A stretch of DNA of 64,000 bases from Bacillus stratosphericus (lineage in GTDB: Bacteria; Bacillota; Bacilli; Bacillales; Bacillaceae), in contig NZ_JAIVLB010000010.1 in assembly GCF_020524495.1 (NCBI RefSeq), forward strand, positions 33,656 to 97,655. Reading direction: 5' to 3'. Below the pieces are notes generated by a model. It searched no databases. It saw nothing but the letters and a program-made list of their open reading frames with translations, and was not told the DNA's origin. How positions within the stretch are numbered: position 1 is the stretch's first letter; every line of letters starts with the position of its first letter. Shown one piece after another: positions 44,793-54,407 of this stretch. Position numbers and translations under genes: made by a program.

Positions 44793-46142
44793 ATGAATGG
44801 ATTCAACCGATTTCTAGAAGAGAAGGTCATGCCGTTTGCAGGAAAAATTGCCGCTCAAAGACATTTACAAGCATTGCGTGACGGAATCGTTTTAACCATG
44901 CCTCTCATTATTGTCGGTTCACTGTTTCTCATTTTAGCCAACCTTCCGATCCCAGGATACAGCGATTTTATGGCAAGTATCTTTGGAGACGAATGGGCCA
45001 CGAAGCTATCCTATCCTGTGAATGCAACCTTTGACATTATGGCACTTGTTGCGACCTTTGGGATAGCCTACAGGCTTGCTGAAAAGTATGCTGTCGATGC
45101 ACTATCATCTGGTGCGATCGCTGTCGCGGCTTTCCTTTTGGCGACACCATATCAAGTGCCTTTTACACCCGAAGGCTCAACAGAAGCCATCTTAGTGAAT
45201 GGCGGAATTCCGGTCACACTTATGGGTAGTAAAGGGTTATTCGTTGCCATGATTATTGCCATGCTTTCAACAGAAATTTATCGCTTCATTGTGCAGCGAA
45301 ATATCGTGATTAAAATGCCTGATGGTGTACCGCCAGCAGTTAGTAAATCGTTTATCGCACTTATTCCAGGTTTTGTGGTCATCACGCTGATCTGGGTCGC
45401 TAGACTTGTGATTGAGATGACACCTTTTGAGAGTATTCATAATATCATCACGGTCTTAATTGGCACACCGCTTTCTATTCTTGGGGGAAGCTTAGGGGGA
45501 AGTATCGTCGCCATAGGTGTACAAATGCTCCTCTGGGCTTGTGGTATTCACGGAGCAACGATTGTCGGAGGCGTCATGGGTCCGATTTGGCTCGGTGCGA
45601 TGGATGAGAACCGTCTTGCGTTTCAAGCAGGAGAAATGCTGCCGAATATTTTCACAGCGCAGTTCTTTGAAATTTTCATCAATGTCGGCGGAAGCGGCGC
45701 GACACTTGCTTTGGTGCTGACGATGATCTTACGTTCCAGAAGTAAACAAATGAAACAGCTTGGTCGACTAGCCATTGGGCCAGCCATCTTTAACATCAAC
45801 GAACCGATTATTTTTGGAATGCCGATTGTGATGAACCCAATGCTTCTTATTCCGTTTATTCTTACGCCAATCATCATGATCATCACCACATATATCGGAA
45901 TGAGCACAGGACTTGTGGCAAAACCCGCAGGAATCGCTGTCCCATGGACAATGCCACCAATCATTTCAGGCTATCTCGCTACAGGCGGGAAAATCTCCGG
46001 TGCTGTCATGCAGCTGATCAACCTCGCGTTGTCATTTGCTCTATACTACCCATTCTTTAGAATGTGGGATAAGCAGAAATTGAAAGAAGAAAATGAACTG
46101 GATACAAAAGCATCAACTGACGAAAATGTCGTCAGCATGTAA
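44793..46142 (+). CDS. licC: Lichenan/cellobiose PTS permease IIC
   Basis: 449-residue membrane permease of the lactose/cellobiose PTS family. It begins [20 protein letters not shown], has about eight to ten helices, and the conserved [17 protein letters not shown] substrate block near 330. It imports and phosphorylates products of lichenan or cellulose hydrolysis. It is 14 bases behind licB. Confidence 0.95.
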   Translation: MNGFNRFLEEKVMPFAGKIAAQRHLQALRDGIVLTMPLIIVGSLFLILANLPIPGYSDFMASIFGDEWATKLSYPVNATFDIMALVATFGIAYRLAEKYAVDALSSGAIAVAAFLLATPYQVPFTPEGSTEAILVNGGIPVTLMGSKGLFVAMIIAMLSTEIYRFIVQRNIVIKMPDGVPPAVSKSFIALIPGFVVITLIWVARLVIEMTPFESIHNIITVLIGTPLSILGGSLGGSIVAIGVQMLLWACGIHGATIVGGVMGPIWLGAMDENRLAFQAGEMLPNIFTAQFFEIFINVGGSGATLALVLTMILRSRSKQMKQLGRLAIGPAIFNINEPIIFGMPIVMNPMLLIPFILTPIIMIITTYIGMSTGLVAKPAGIAVPWTMPPIISGYLATGGKISGAVMQLINLALSFALYYPFFRMWDKQKLKEENELDTKASTDENVVSM

Positions 46143-46168
46143 TAGAGGGAACAAGGGGGATGCGGCTG

Positions 46169-46495
46169 ATGGAAATGGAACAAATTGTGTTTCAACTCAT
46201 CTTGCATGGTGGAAATGGCAGAAGCTCAGCAATGGAGGCCATTACATGTGCAAAGCAAGGAAACTTTGATGAGGCGAAGCAAAAATTGCAGGAAGCACAA
46301 GACGCTTTAAATGAGGCGCATCACGCACAGACAGAGCTGATCCAAGGAGAAATCAGAGGAGAAAAGGCTGACATCAGTCTCTTAATGATTCATGCACAGG
46401 ATCATCTCATGAACGCCATGACTGTCAAGGAGCTTGCAGCGGAAATTATTGAGCTCCATGAAAAAATGAAACAATTCGGAGGTGTTAATTCATGA
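46169..46495 (+). CDS. licA: Lichenan/cellobiose PTS enzyme IIA
   Basis: 108-residue helical IIA protein. Family start [20 protein letters not shown] is present, and the phosphorylated histidine is in [11 protein letters not shown] near 72-82. ATG 46169 is chosen because AGGGGG lies 9 bases upstream; ATG 46160 abuts that site. It overlaps licH by 4 bases. Confidence 0.94.
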   Translation: MEMEQIVFQLILHGGNGRSSAMEAITCAKQGNFDEAKQKLQEAQDALNEAHHAQTELIQGEIRGEKADISLLMIHAQDHLMNAMTVKELAAEIIELHEKMKQFGGVNS

Positions 46496-47820
46496 AAGAC
46501 GGAATCAAAATTGTCACAATAGGCGGTGGATCGAGCTATACGCCGGAACTGGTTGAAGGTTTTATCAAACGGTATCAAGAATTGCCTGTGAAGGAATTAT
46601 GGCTTGTGGATATTGAAGCAGGGCAGGAAAAACTAAATATCGTAGGTGCTTTTGCGAAACGTATGGTCGAAAAAGCAGGTTTGCCCATTGAGGTACACCT
46701 GACCATTGACCGACGGGAAGCTCTGAAGGATGCTGACTTTGTCACGACACAATTTCGTGTAGGACTGCTGGAAGCACGAGCAAAAGATGAAAGAATACCA
46801 CTCAAATATGGCGTCATTGGTCAGGAAACGAATGGGCCAGGTGGTTTATTTAAAGGTCTTCGCACCATCCCAGTCATTTTAGATATAGTGAAGGATATGG
46901 CAGAGCTTTGTCCAGAGGCTTGGCTTGTGAACTTTACAAATCCAGCGGGGATGGTCACAGAAGCTGTTTTACGCTACACGAATTTGAAGAAGGTGGTCGG
47001 TCTATGCAATGTGCCGATTGGGATCAAAATGGGGATTGCAAAGGCGCTTGATGTGGATGTTGAACGCATTGAAGTGCAGTTTGCCGGCCTCAATCACATG
47101 GTGTATGGATTAGATGTGTATTTAGACGGGGTCAGTATTATGGATCAGGTGATTGATGAATTAGGAAATCCAAATAGCCAGTGGTCCATGAAGAACATTG
47201 AGGCGAAAAACTGGGAGCCTTCTTTTGTCAAAGGCTTAGGGGTCATTCCATGTCCGTATCATCGTTACTACTACAAAACGAAAGACATGCTGGAGGAAGA
47301 GCAAAAAGCGGCCCAAGAAAAAGGAACAAGAGCAGAGGTTGTCCAGCAAGTCGAGCAAGAATTATTTGAGCTATACAAAGACCCTGATTTATCGATTAAA
47401 CCGCCGCAGCTCGAAAAAAGAGGCGGGGCTTATTACAGCGATGCTGCATGTAATTTAATCAGCTCTATCTATAATGATAAGCATGACATTCAACCGGTTA
47501 ATACAGTGAACAGAGGAGCGATTGCCAGCATTCCGGCTGAATCAGCGGTTGAAGTGAACTGTATCATAACGAAGGACGGCCCAAAACCAATAGCGACTGG
47601 TGATCTACCTGTGGCTGTGAGAGGGCTCGTTCAGCAAATCAAATCATTCGAACGTGTGGCAGCCGAAGCTGCTGTGACAGGAGATTACGAGACGGCTCTT
47701 GTCGCCATGACAATCAATCCACTCGTCCCTTCTGACGAAATTGCAAAGCAAATGTTAGATGAAATGCTAGAAGCGCACCGTGAGTATTTACCGCAATTCT
47801 TCAAATCAGTGAACGCATAA
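46492..47820 (+). CDS. licH: 6-phospho-beta-glucosidase LicH (GH4)
   Basis: 442-residue NAD- and metal-dependent glycosidase that splits phosphorylated beta-glucosides delivered by LicBCA. NAD-binding [14 protein letters not shown] is at residues 5-18. The metal/catalytic blocks include [12 protein letters not shown] near 148, GLCNVPIG near 171 and [11 protein letters not shown] near 196. Last gene of the operon; a hairpin follows. Confidence 0.95.
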   Translation: MKDGIKIVTIGGGSSYTPELVEGFIKRYQELPVKELWLVDIEAGQEKLNIVGAFAKRMVEKAGLPIEVHLTIDRREALKDADFVTTQFRVGLLEARAKDERIPLKYGVIGQETNGPGGLFKGLRTIPVILDIVKDMAELCPEAWLVNFTNPAGMVTEAVLRYTNLKKVVGLCNVPIGIKMGIAKALDVDVERIEVQFAGLNHMVYGLDVYLDGVSIMDQVIDELGNPNSQWSMKNIEAKNWEPSFVKGLGVIPCPYHRYYYKTKDMLEEEQKAAQEKGTRAEVVQQVEQELFELYKDPDLSIKPPQLEKRGGAYYSDAACNLISSIYNDKHDIQPVNTVNRGAIASIPAESAVEVNCIITKDGPKPIATGDLPVAVRGLVQQIKSFERVAAEAAVTGDYETALVAMTINPLVPSDEIAKQMLDEMLEAHREYLPQFFKSVNA

Positions 47821-47855
47821 AACGAAATGGCCCCTTGATGGGGTCGTTTTTTATA
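47819..47855 (+). terminator. lic operon terminator
   Basis: Arms around GGCCCC-TTGAT-GGGG with outer AACGA/TCGTT pair imperfectly and are followed by T6. Confidence 0.75.
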
Positions 47856-48104
47856 ATCTGACCATATGGAAATTTGAGAAAGAAGTGTATGATAGGATGG
47901 TTTCCAAGTTTTGGCATAGTGGTGCTGTTTTTGTAGGGCATCATCGCCACCTTTTTTCCTGAAATCTTTTATTTGATTGAAAGAAACCATGGCGTCAAAG
48001 GGAAAGGGTGGATGTATGCAGGGGGAAAATTGTGTGTGTATCGGTTTTGTTTTGGTGGACGATTTGATGGAAAGTGAGTTATCCAAATAAACCCGCAAAT
48101 CTCA

Positions 48105-48275
48105 TCACTTCTTTTTATTGATTCTCTTTCGTCGATACTTTACAAAGGTAACGGAGAAGACGATGGTTGAAATCCCGAGAAACTTAAATATAAATCGAGT
48201 GAGGAACGGTGAATCCTCGAAGCCTGTAGGCACTATGCATGATCCAATGATGACCAGTAAGTCAAAAACATAAGC
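48105..48275 (-). pseudogene. Small membrane protein ORF without a proper start
   Basis: A 55-codon minus-strand frame: VFDLLVIIGSCIVP, FEDSPFLTRFIFKFLGISTI, a hydrophobic helix and a basic tail YRRKRINKKK. Upstream AGGAGTG is a good ribosome site, but the ATGs behind it (48266-48270) are in another frame, so a one-base shift near the start is likely. Family unknown. The stretch 47856-48104 shows nothing definite. Confidence 0.35.
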
Positions 48276-48342
48276 ATCACTCCTGAGTTTTTTTGGAATA
48301 GAAGAACATCATTTCCATTATACAGTGAGATGGAAATAAACA

Positions 48343-48372
48343 AAAAAAGAACCCTTCATGAAATGAAAGGTT
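48343..48372 (-). terminator. ilvK terminator
   Basis: AACCCTTCAT and ATGAAAGGTT pair around GAA; on the minus strand T7 follows. Confidence 0.7.
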
Positions 48373-48383
48373 GTTTCGCTTGT

Positions 48384-49475
48384 TTATGCCTGCTTGACGA
48401 CCGAGTCGACTTCTACTGTCCAGCCGAAGATGTCTGGCTGTGTCCCTTTTTGGATGCCCGTAATAGCTTCGTATAATCTTTTCGATACTTCGCCTGTTTG
48501 ACCATTTTGAATGACATATGGTTGATCGTGATAAATTAACTCACCGACAGGAGAAATCACGGCTGCCGTCCCTGTTCCAAAGATTTCTTCAAGTTCGCCT
48601 GATTGGTGTGCGTCAATTAATTCATCAATTGAAATTTTGCGTTCTGTCACAGGAATCTCCCAATGCTTTAACAGCTCAAGCACAGAGTTACGTGTGATGC
48701 CTTCTAAAATGCTGCCGTTCAATTCAGGCGTCACGATTTCTCCATTAATTTTAAAGAAAATATTCATGCTGCCCACTTCTTCAATGTACTTTTTCTCGAC
48801 CCCATCAAGCCAAAGAACCTGTGAGAACCCTTTGGTTTCAGCGACTTGCTGTGCCTTCAGGCTCGATGCATAGTTTCCAGCTGTTTTGGCATTTCCTGTT
48901 CCACCCTTAACGGCACGGACAAACTCGTTTTCAACCGCAATTTTCACCGGATGGATGCCTTCTTTATAGTATGATCCCACTGGAGATAGGATAATGAGCA
49001 GCTTATACGTGCTTGACGGTGCAACACCTAAATATGGCTCAGTGGAAATAATGAATGGACGAATATACAAGGAAGTGCCCTCTGCATCAGGTACCCAGTC
49101 CTTATCAATGCGAATGAGTTCATTTAAGCCCTCTAAAACCGTTTCTGTATCAATTTGTGGAATACACAGGCGGTCATTGGATCTGTTTAGGCGTTCCATA
49201 TTCTTTTCTGGACGGAATAAGAGAATTTTTTGATCCTCAGAAACATAGGCCTTCAAGCCTTCAAAAACAGACTGACCATAATGATAGACCATAGAAGCTG
49301 GATCCATTGGAATTGCCTGATAAGGGATAATTCTTGGATCATACCAGCCTTTATCAATTGAATAATCCATCACAAACATGTGATCTGTGAATATTTTTCC
49401 AAATTCAAGTTGATCAGATTGAGGTTTTGGTTTTTTTGTTGAACTAAGTTCAACGCGGATGGGTTGTTTTGGCAT
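48384..49475 (-). CDS. ilvK: Branched-chain amino acid aminotransferase
   Basis: 363-residue PLP enzyme interconverting leucine, isoleucine and valine with their 2-oxo acids (also methionine salvage in B. subtilis). The PLP lysine lies in GTGNAKTAGNYASSL near 200; YHYGQSVFEGLKAY near 68 and GTGTAAVISPVGE near 303 are fold-IV landmarks. Length equals B. subtilis IlvK (YwaA, 363), which likewise neighbours lic and ywaC. Ribosome site AAGGAG. Confidence 0.94.
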   Translation of the reverse strand: MPKQPIRVELSSTKKPKPQSDQLEFGKIFTDHMFVMDYSIDKGWYDPRIIPYQAIPMDPASMVYHYGQSVFEGLKAYVSEDQKILLFRPEKNMERLNRSNDRLCIPQIDTETVLEGLNELIRIDKDWVPDAEGTSLYIRPFIISTEPYLGVAPSSTYKLLIILSPVGSYYKEGIHPVKIAVENEFVRAVKGGTGNAKTAGNYASSLKAQQVAETKGFSQVLWLDGVEKKYIEEVGSMNIFFKINGEIVTPELNGSILEGITRNSVLELLKHWEIPVTERKISIDELIDAHQSGELEEIFGTGTAAVISPVGELIYHDQPYVIQNGQTGEVSKRLYEAITGIQKGTQPDIFGWTVEVDSVVKQA

Positions 49476-49495
49476 TGTAAATCTCCTTGCTGTTT

Positions 49496-49510
49496 GATTA
49501 TTTGAAAATT
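49496..49510. promoter_or_regulatory. CodY-like box upstream of ilvK
   Basis: On the minus strand AATTTTCAAATAATC differs from the CodY motif AATTTTCWGAAAATT at three positions, about 20 bases before the start codon. Plausible for a branched-chain gene, but AT-rich DNA gives chance matches. Confidence 0.3.
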
Positions 49511-49829
49511 CTAATAATATGAAATAATTATGATTCTATTCTATACCTTCACAAAATATTAGCAATAGGTTTTCTGGAATTCAGACAAGAAAAATCTGTT
49601 AAAGTGCTTTCCTCTCCTCTTCTGTTCGTTTTACTGATGTCACCCTTTTCAAAACAGAAATAAAATCCAAATGATTATTAAATGATTAATCTGACAATTT
49701 AAAACAAATGGTTTTCTTGTAAGATATTCTTTCAAACATACACCTTTAGACTATTACATTGCAAGGAATAGCGTCATTTAATTTAAACCGATAAAGTAAG
49801 AAGAGAAGCGAAGGAAGCAAGGAACAACG

Positions 49830-50026
49830 TACGATGTGGCAGCAAACGGAAACGACAAAAACCCTGAAACCAAGCAAAAACCTTTCAGCGTATTAAATCG
49901 GCATTTATGGCCAAAGCGGGATCAACAATTTACATGAGAGGTGGTACATACAAATTGATTATCCATCATTCAGGGACAAAAAAAGTTCCTGTTGTCTTTC
50001 AGGCTTATGGAAAAGAAAAACCCCGC
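49830..50026 (+). pseudogene. Pectate-lyase-like (parallel beta-helix) N-terminal remnant
   Basis: Joined frames give YDVAANGNDKNPETKQKPFS, then a shift near 49898 and MAKAGSTIYMRGGTYKLIIH, then SGTKKVPVVFQAYGKEKPRF. This is the N-terminal pattern of PL9/PelX-type lyases (V-A-x-N-G-N-D-x-N-P-G-T ... GDTIYVRGGTY). No signal peptide or catalytic region remains. Confidence 0.6.
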
Positions 50027-50060
50027 TTTTTCAGCAAAATCGGGCAGGGCCATATATCAT

Positions 50061-50344
50061 TTTGCAGCGATAGGAGGCATTGTGCTGGTGTAAAGGGTGA
50101 TGACAGCAGAAATTAACGCAGATGCGCCTTATTTAATGGATGGAGTAGCTACTGCTATTATCGGTTTTTCAGTCATAGGAGCAGGAAAGCCAAATGCATT
50201 TGGCACTTTTATTGGTAATGTGCTCATCGGTATTTTGTAAATGGACTTGTGGTGATGTCTGTCCCTTATTACACAATGGATAATGTGAAAGGATCTGTGC
50301 TTGCACTTGCATTGGCGCTGACTTCTTACAACCAGCGCAACTAA
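50061..50344 (+). pseudogene. Ribose-type ABC permease C-terminal remnant
   Basis: The frame FAAIGGIVLV, a TAA at 50091, then RVMTAEINADAPYLMDGVAT, AIIGFSVIGAGKPNAFGTFI and GNVLIGIL is the C-terminus of an RbsC-like permease. After a shift near 50238, NGLVVMSVPYYTMDNVKGSV and LALALALTSYNQRN complete it. At least two lesions; no 5' part. Confidence 0.7.
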
Positions 50345-50356
50345 GATGTATTTTTT

Positions 50357-50385
50357 TAAAACCATTCGAGTCCTCTCTCCGTCTA
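50357..50385 (+). promoter_or_regulatory. ECF sigma (SigM/SigW-type) promoter of sasA
   Basis: TAAAACC, 16 bases, CGTCTA. The consensus for Bacillus SigM/SigW is TGAAAC-N16-CGTC, and the -10 match is exact. The B. subtilis orthologue ywaC is known to be induced by cell-wall stress through these factors. Confidence 0.65.
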
Positions 50386-50438
50386 CTTAACGGAAAGCAG
50401 TGTAATAGCTGTTTTCCAAAAGGAGATGACAAAGAGAA

Positions 50439-51071
50439 ATGAATATGTCAGCAACTCATGTAGAAGATTTGAAAAGTGTCATGGAAGACTGGAAAAATGA
50501 ATTATTAGTATATAAATTTGCATTAGATGAAATGGATACAAAGTTTTCGATTATTAGTCAGGAATATAACTTAATCCATGGACACAACCCAATAGAGCAT
50601 ACAAAATCACGAATCAAATCCTTTGAAAGCATCGTGAATAAACTAGCAAGAAAAGGGTGCGACATCACCACACAATGTGCCAAGGAGAACATTCATGATA
50701 TCGCTGGTGTCCGCATCATCTGCTCTTTTATTCAAGATATCTATAATATTATCGATGTACTGAGGCAAAGAGAGGATTTAAAGATTCTTGAGGTAAAGGA
50801 TTACATTCAACATCCAAAATTAAATGGCTATAAAAGCCTTCATTTAATTGTTGAAATTCCTGTCTACTTAACGAATCGTGTGGAGCATGTGAAGGTTGAG
50901 ATACAGGTGCGGACCATTGCGATGGATTTTTGGGCGAGTCTTGAACATAAAATCTATTATAAACTGCAAAACGATGTCCCTCATCAGCTCACCGATGAGC
51001 TAAAGGAAGCGGCAGATATCGCCCATTACTTAGATGAAAAAATGCAAAATATTAAACGAGAAATTGATTAA
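50439..51071 (+). CDS. sasA: Small alarmone synthetase SasA (YwaC/RelP)
   Basis: 210-residue single-domain (p)ppGpp synthetase transferring pyrophosphate from ATP to GDP/GTP. The RelA_SpoT synthetase core shows KSRIKSFESIVNKLARKG near 45-65, DIAGVRIICSF near 88, and NGYKSLHLIVEIP near 128, with EIQVRTIAMDFWASLEHKIYY-type catalytic/substrate residues near 150-170. No hydrolase, TGS or ACT domain. Length equals B. subtilis YwaC. Own ECF-type promoter and ribosome site AAAAGGAGATG; ends at a strong terminator. Confidence 0.95.
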   Translation: MNMSATHVEDLKSVMEDWKNELLVYKFALDEMDTKFSIISQEYNLIHGHNPIEHTKSRIKSFESIVNKLARKGCDITTQCAKENIHDIAGVRIICSFIQDIYNIIDVLRQREDLKILEVKDYIQHPKLNGYKSLHLIVEIPVYLTNRVEHVKVEIQVRTIAMDFWASLEHKIYYKLQNDVPHQLTDELKEAADIAHYLDEKMQNIKREID

Positions 51072-51078
51072 AAAGATA

Positions 51079-51118
51079 AAAAAGAGTAGCTGTTTCTGAT
51101 CACAGCTACTCTTTTCTT
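51079..51118. terminator. Terminator sasA / phr
   Basis: AAAAGAGTAGCTG and CAGCTACTCTTTT are exact reverse complements around 10 bases, with A and T flanks; serves both converging transcripts. Confidence 0.9.
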
Positions 51119-51133
51119 TCATCGGCATTCATT

Positions 51134-51286
51134 TTAAGGATTGGTTCCTCGATCTCTCTTTTGGATAATGGTTCCTTCATCTTGAAATTGTGCAGTTTGG
51201 CTGTTTTTTTGGGTGGAAGTGCCAATGAAAACACCTGACATCAAGATTGTAAAAATCGCACTTGTTATGAACAATTTCTTCATCAT
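51134..51286 (-). CDS. Phr signalling peptide precursor
   Basis: 50-residue secreted pro-peptide. A basic N-terminus MMKKLF plus hydrophobic core (ITSAIFTILMSGVFIG) form a Sec signal peptide, followed by a short polar tail ending QKRDRGTNP. Mature Phr signals are 5-6 residues cut from near the C-terminus, often with an acidic-Arg start (ERGMT, DRVGA); DRGTN is the obvious candidate. The ATG overlaps the rap stop (ATGA), the usual rap-phr arrangement. Re-import would be through Opp. Too short for routine ORF calling. Confidence 0.85.
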   Translation of the reverse strand: MMKKLFITSAIFTILMSGVFIGTSTQKNSQTAQFQDEGTIIQKRDRGTNP

Positions 51287-52386
51287 TCATCACTCCAATT
51301 TTTAACATTTTTTAATGACAACGCCTTGTTCCAAAAATAAGTTGATTCTTCATGAAGGCCATTTTCAGTTAAGGATGCTGCTACATCATGACAGATGGCT
51401 TCAAGATCAAGGAGGAAATTCATTGATTCTAATTGATCACAAAAAGAAATGATTTGCTCAATCATGTTGTCTGGCTGTAGCATGAGCGTTTCTAAAATCG
51501 ATAATTTAAGTGAAATGTTTCGTTGTTTTAAATTTTCTGCTTTTTGAAGTGAAAGCTGTACGTAATAGGTGAACAAACCAGGCTTTTTCAGCTTAAATAG
51601 CGCTTTTGTGTAGGCATACAAGGCAAGTAAATAGCCGCCTGGAGAAGAAGTTTCAAATGTCTCAATCAATAAAGCTCTTTCTAGGAGCGGTACAGCTTCA
51701 CTGTATTGGTTTCTTAGACTTTTAATAAAGGCAGCATTACAGTACGCATGACCAAGTAAATCTGGGTCTTCCATCTGTTCTAGTGAATGAATAACCTGTT
51801 GAAACAACATCTCTGCCTCATCATAGTTCATTTGATCTGCATAATTCAAAGCAAGCATCATTTGACAGCTGATTGATTTTTTCACATAACATGGATCTGT
51901 GTCATAAATAGATGAAGCCATTTTTAAGTGGTGTATGGAGAGAAGTGTGGATCTAATATTGTAGTATAGGCATCCTGTTTTATAATGAAATTCTGCTTTT
52001 TCAATGTCATCATGTACGAGATCTAATTTATTCTCAGCCAATTTTAAATGATGGAATGCCGTTTCCTGATTTCCTCTGCGCATTTCATACATTCCTTTAA
52101 AGAAATAGTAATAGTAGCTGAGCATATCATCTGTACGGATGGCATCTTCATCAACAAAAAGACTATGATCTAACGAAGTCGTATCTTCGATAAGATCTTT
52201 GAAACGGTATTCTAGTAATTGATAATAAAGTAAGACGTCTTGATTCTCTTCCATTCGATCAAACGCTTGAAGAATATCTTCTTTTAGTTGTATGGCTTCT
52301 TGAATCTCTCTTTTTTTCATCAATACATACCAGTGATTTAGCATATTTGCTACATCAACGGACGACAAAACCCCTGTTTCGGCCAA
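51283..52386 (-). CDS. Rap family TPR regulator
   Basis: 367-residue cytoplasmic regulator with an N-terminal three-helix bundle (about 1-70) and TPR repeats (about 90-350). Tell-tale pieces are VANMLNHWYVLMKKREIQEA, LSYYYYFFKGMYEMRRGNQE and YAYTKALFKLKKPGLFTYYV. Rap proteins dephosphorylate Spo0F~P or block ComA/DegU and are inhibited by their Phr peptide; the phr gene follows with overlapping codons. Which target this one has cannot be told. The start is TTG 52386 with AAAGGAGG 9 bases before. Confidence 0.93.
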   Translation of the reverse strand: MAETGVLSSVDVANMLNHWYVLMKKREIQEAIQLKEDILQAFDRMEENQDVLLYYQLLEYRFKDLIEDTTSLDHSLFVDEDAIRTDDMLSYYYYFFKGMYEMRRGNQETAFHHLKLAENKLDLVHDDIEKAEFHYKTGCLYYNIRSTLLSIHHLKMASSIYDTDPCYVKKSISCQMMLALNYADQMNYDEAEMLFQQVIHSLEQMEDPDLLGHAYCNAAFIKSLRNQYSEAVPLLERALLIETFETSSPGGYLLALYAYTKALFKLKKPGLFTYYVQLSLQKAENLKQRNISLKLSILETLMLQPDNMIEQIISFCDQLESMNFLLDLEAICHDVAASLTENGLHEESTYFWNKALSLKNVKNWSDE

Positions 52387-52836
52387 TTAGTATCCTCCTT
52401 TCTTCATTTCTTCATCTATCACCATATTTCAATTTGCCGTTCAGCTAAATCATCTTTCCATATCAGAATGTAAGTACTATATTATATTTTAAGCTGTCTT
52501 TATCAATTTGTAAAACATGTTTTCTGATGTAAATTCAACCAATAGTGAAAAATAAAGGGATTATCAGATTTAATGTGTACGATTACATTTTTTTAGATGA
52601 AAAGAGTAGGATAGAAAAAATATATTACAATATCAACAGAAAGAGTAAGGTAGTTATTGAAATCTTATAATAGGTAAGAAAGAAATAGCGGTTTCCAAGA
52701 TGTATTCTCATTTTTTGTGAGATTATATCCACATGAATATTGTGAAGCGCTCTTCTTTCAGAATAAAATGAGTTATTCGCAAAAAAATAAAATTTAAAGA
52801 GACTATTGATCTAGAGTTGTATGGATCTTTTGGTAT
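52387..52836. other. AT-rich divergent intergenic region
   Basis: About 450 bases between rap and the ABC operon with no open frame of note. It must hold the rap promoter. I see no clear ComA box or terminator. Confidence 0.5.
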
Positions 52837-52853
52837 TGATAAAAAATATCACA
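52837..52853. promoter_or_regulatory. TnrA/GlnR-like box
   Basis: TGATAAAAAATATCACA fits the TnrA/GlnR consensus TGTNAN7TNACA with one mismatch, 80-95 bases before the ABC operon. It would fit nitrogen control of glutamine uptake, but the region is AT-rich. Confidence 0.35.
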
Positions 52854-52931
52854 CATAATAGATTTAGCGTGGTATAGTAATATTATTGTTTAGAATATTT
52901 AGACAAAACTGACATTAGGGGGTCGTGTTTT

Positions 52932-53696
52932 ATGAAGAAATCGATGTTACTGATTATGGGACTTGTTTTTGTGCTCGTCATGGCAGCCTGTGGATCAAAA
53001 TCGGACAGTGGTTCGGGAGAAGACAAAGACACATATAAAATTGGGATAGATACAACATATCCGCCATTTGAATTTGAAAAGGGCGGTAAATATGAAGGAA
53101 TAGACGTTGATTTAATTAACGCAATTGCAAAAGACCAAGGCTTCAAAGTAAAGCTTGAAGCAATGGACTTCTCAGGGATTATTCCAGCGATGCAAGCAGG
53201 TCAGCTTGATGTTGGAATGGGCGGTATGAGTATTACAGATGAGCGTAAAAAGAAAGTAGATTTTTCAGATCCATACTTCGACGCTGGACTCACAGTTGTT
53301 GTGAAAAAGGACAGCAGCATCAAATCGATTGATGATTTAAAGGGGAAAAAGGTAGCTGTTAAAAATGGGACAACAGGTGCGAAATTTGCATCAGATAACG
53401 CAGATAAATATGGGTATGAAGTTGTGCAATTTAATGATAGTCCATCTATGTTCCAAGAAGTATCTAATGGAAATGCAGACGCATTGATCGAAGATTATCC
53501 CGTCATTACGTATGCGATCGCACAACAAGATTTAAACTTGAAAACAGCTGGAGACCGCTTGAATGGGGACCAATATGGTATCTCTGTAATGAAGGAGAAA
53601 AACCAAGACTTGCTGAAGAAAATCAATAAAGGCCTAGAAAACCTAAAGAAAAACGGTGAATATGACAAAATTATTGATAAATATTTGAAGTCATAA
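52932..53696 (+). CDS. Polar amino acid ABC transporter, substrate-binding lipoprotein
   Basis: 254-residue lipoprotein: signal peptide with lipobox VMAAC (Cys about 20), then a SBP_bac_3 domain from KIGIDTTYPPFEFEKGGKYE. The specificity/hinge features MDFSGIIPAMQAGQLD and MSITDERKKKVDFSDPYF are those of glutamine/glutamate/arginine binders; it resembles Geobacillus-type GlnH more than ArtP, from memory. First gene of a binding protein-permease-ATPase operon. A GC-rich hairpin after it may boost its expression relative to the others. Confidence 0.88.
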   Translation: MKKSMLLIMGLVFVLVMAACGSKSDSGSGEDKDTYKIGIDTTYPPFEFEKGGKYEGIDVDLINAIAKDQGFKVKLEAMDFSGIIPAMQAGQLDVGMGGMSITDERKKKVDFSDPYFDAGLTVVVKKDSSIKSIDDLKGKKVAVKNGTTGAKFASDNADKYGYEVVQFNDSPSMFQEVSNGNADALIEDYPVITYAIAQQDLNLKTAGDRLNGDQYGISVMKEKNQDLLKKINKGLENLKKNGEYDKIIDKYLKS

Positions 53697-53704
53697 TACA
53701 AGCG

Positions 53705-53730
53705 AGGCGCGCTCTAGGCGCGCCTTCTTT
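53705..53730 (+). terminator. Attenuating hairpin after the binding protein gene
   Basis: AGGCGCGC and GCGCGCCT form a perfect GC-rich 8-bp stem with loop TCTAG, then TCTTT. Such partial terminators inside ABC operons keep the binding protein more abundant. Confidence 0.65.
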
Positions 53731-53762
53731 ATGTGTAAACCGTAGAATTAGGAGGGAGAAAC

Positions 53763-54407
53763 ATGGATACGATTATTAATGCATTTCCATATTTAATGGA
53801 TGGTTTGCAAACCACTTTATATATCTTTATTGTTGCCATCATTTTAGGATTTATCATCGGTTTGATTGTGGCATTATTCCGCCTGTCACCATTTAAAATC
53901 ATCAATGTCATTGCACTCATTTTTGTGAATGCTATTCGAGGTACCCCATTTATTGTACAGCTATTTTTCATTTATTTTGGTTTGAATACACTTGAATTTA
54001 TTTCGCTTGATCGAGTGCCGGCGGGGATTATTACAGTAGCAATTAATGCAGGGGCTTATTTCTCAGAGATAATTCGTGCAGGGATTCAATCCATTGATAA
54101 AGGACAAACAGAAGCCGCACGCTCTCTCGGATTTACAGGGGGACAAAACATGCGTTTTATCGTCCTTCCACAGGCATTTCGTCGCATGCTTCCAGCGATT
54201 ACAAACCAAGCCATTATCAGCTTGAAGGATACGTCGCTCTTATCCATTATCGGGATCGCTGATATTATGCAGCGAGGACAAGTTCAAGCATCGGCCACAT
54301 TTGATCCTTTGAATGTCTGGCTTATTGTCGGTGTCATTTATTTCGTGATCATTTATTTACTTTCTCTACTGGCTAGCTACGCAGAAAGGAGATTTGATAT
54401 CAAATGA
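53763..54407 (+). CDS. Polar amino acid ABC transporter, permease
   Basis: 214-residue His/Glu/Gln/Arg-type permease with about five helices. The EAA coupling loop ([20 protein letters not shown]) is near 117-137 and the N-terminal family motif [18 protein letters not shown] near 56. Site AGGAGGG before ATG; it overlaps the ATPase gene by 4 bases. Confidence 0.93.
   Translation: MDTIINAFPYLMDGLQTTLYIFIVAIILGFIIGLIVALFRLSPFKIINVIALIFVNAIRGTPFIVQLFFIYFGLNTLEFISLDRVPAGIITVAINAGAYFSEIIRAGIQSIDKGQTEAARSLGFTGGQNMRFIVLPQAFRRMLPAITNQAIISLKDTSLLSIIGIADIMQRGQVQASATFDPLNVWLIVGVIYFVIIYLLSLLASYAERRFDIK

Noticed and set aside
47685..48098. 137-codon minus-strand frame across the licH end
   Set aside because: It overlaps licH and its terminator, has no ribosome site and looks like a shadow frame.
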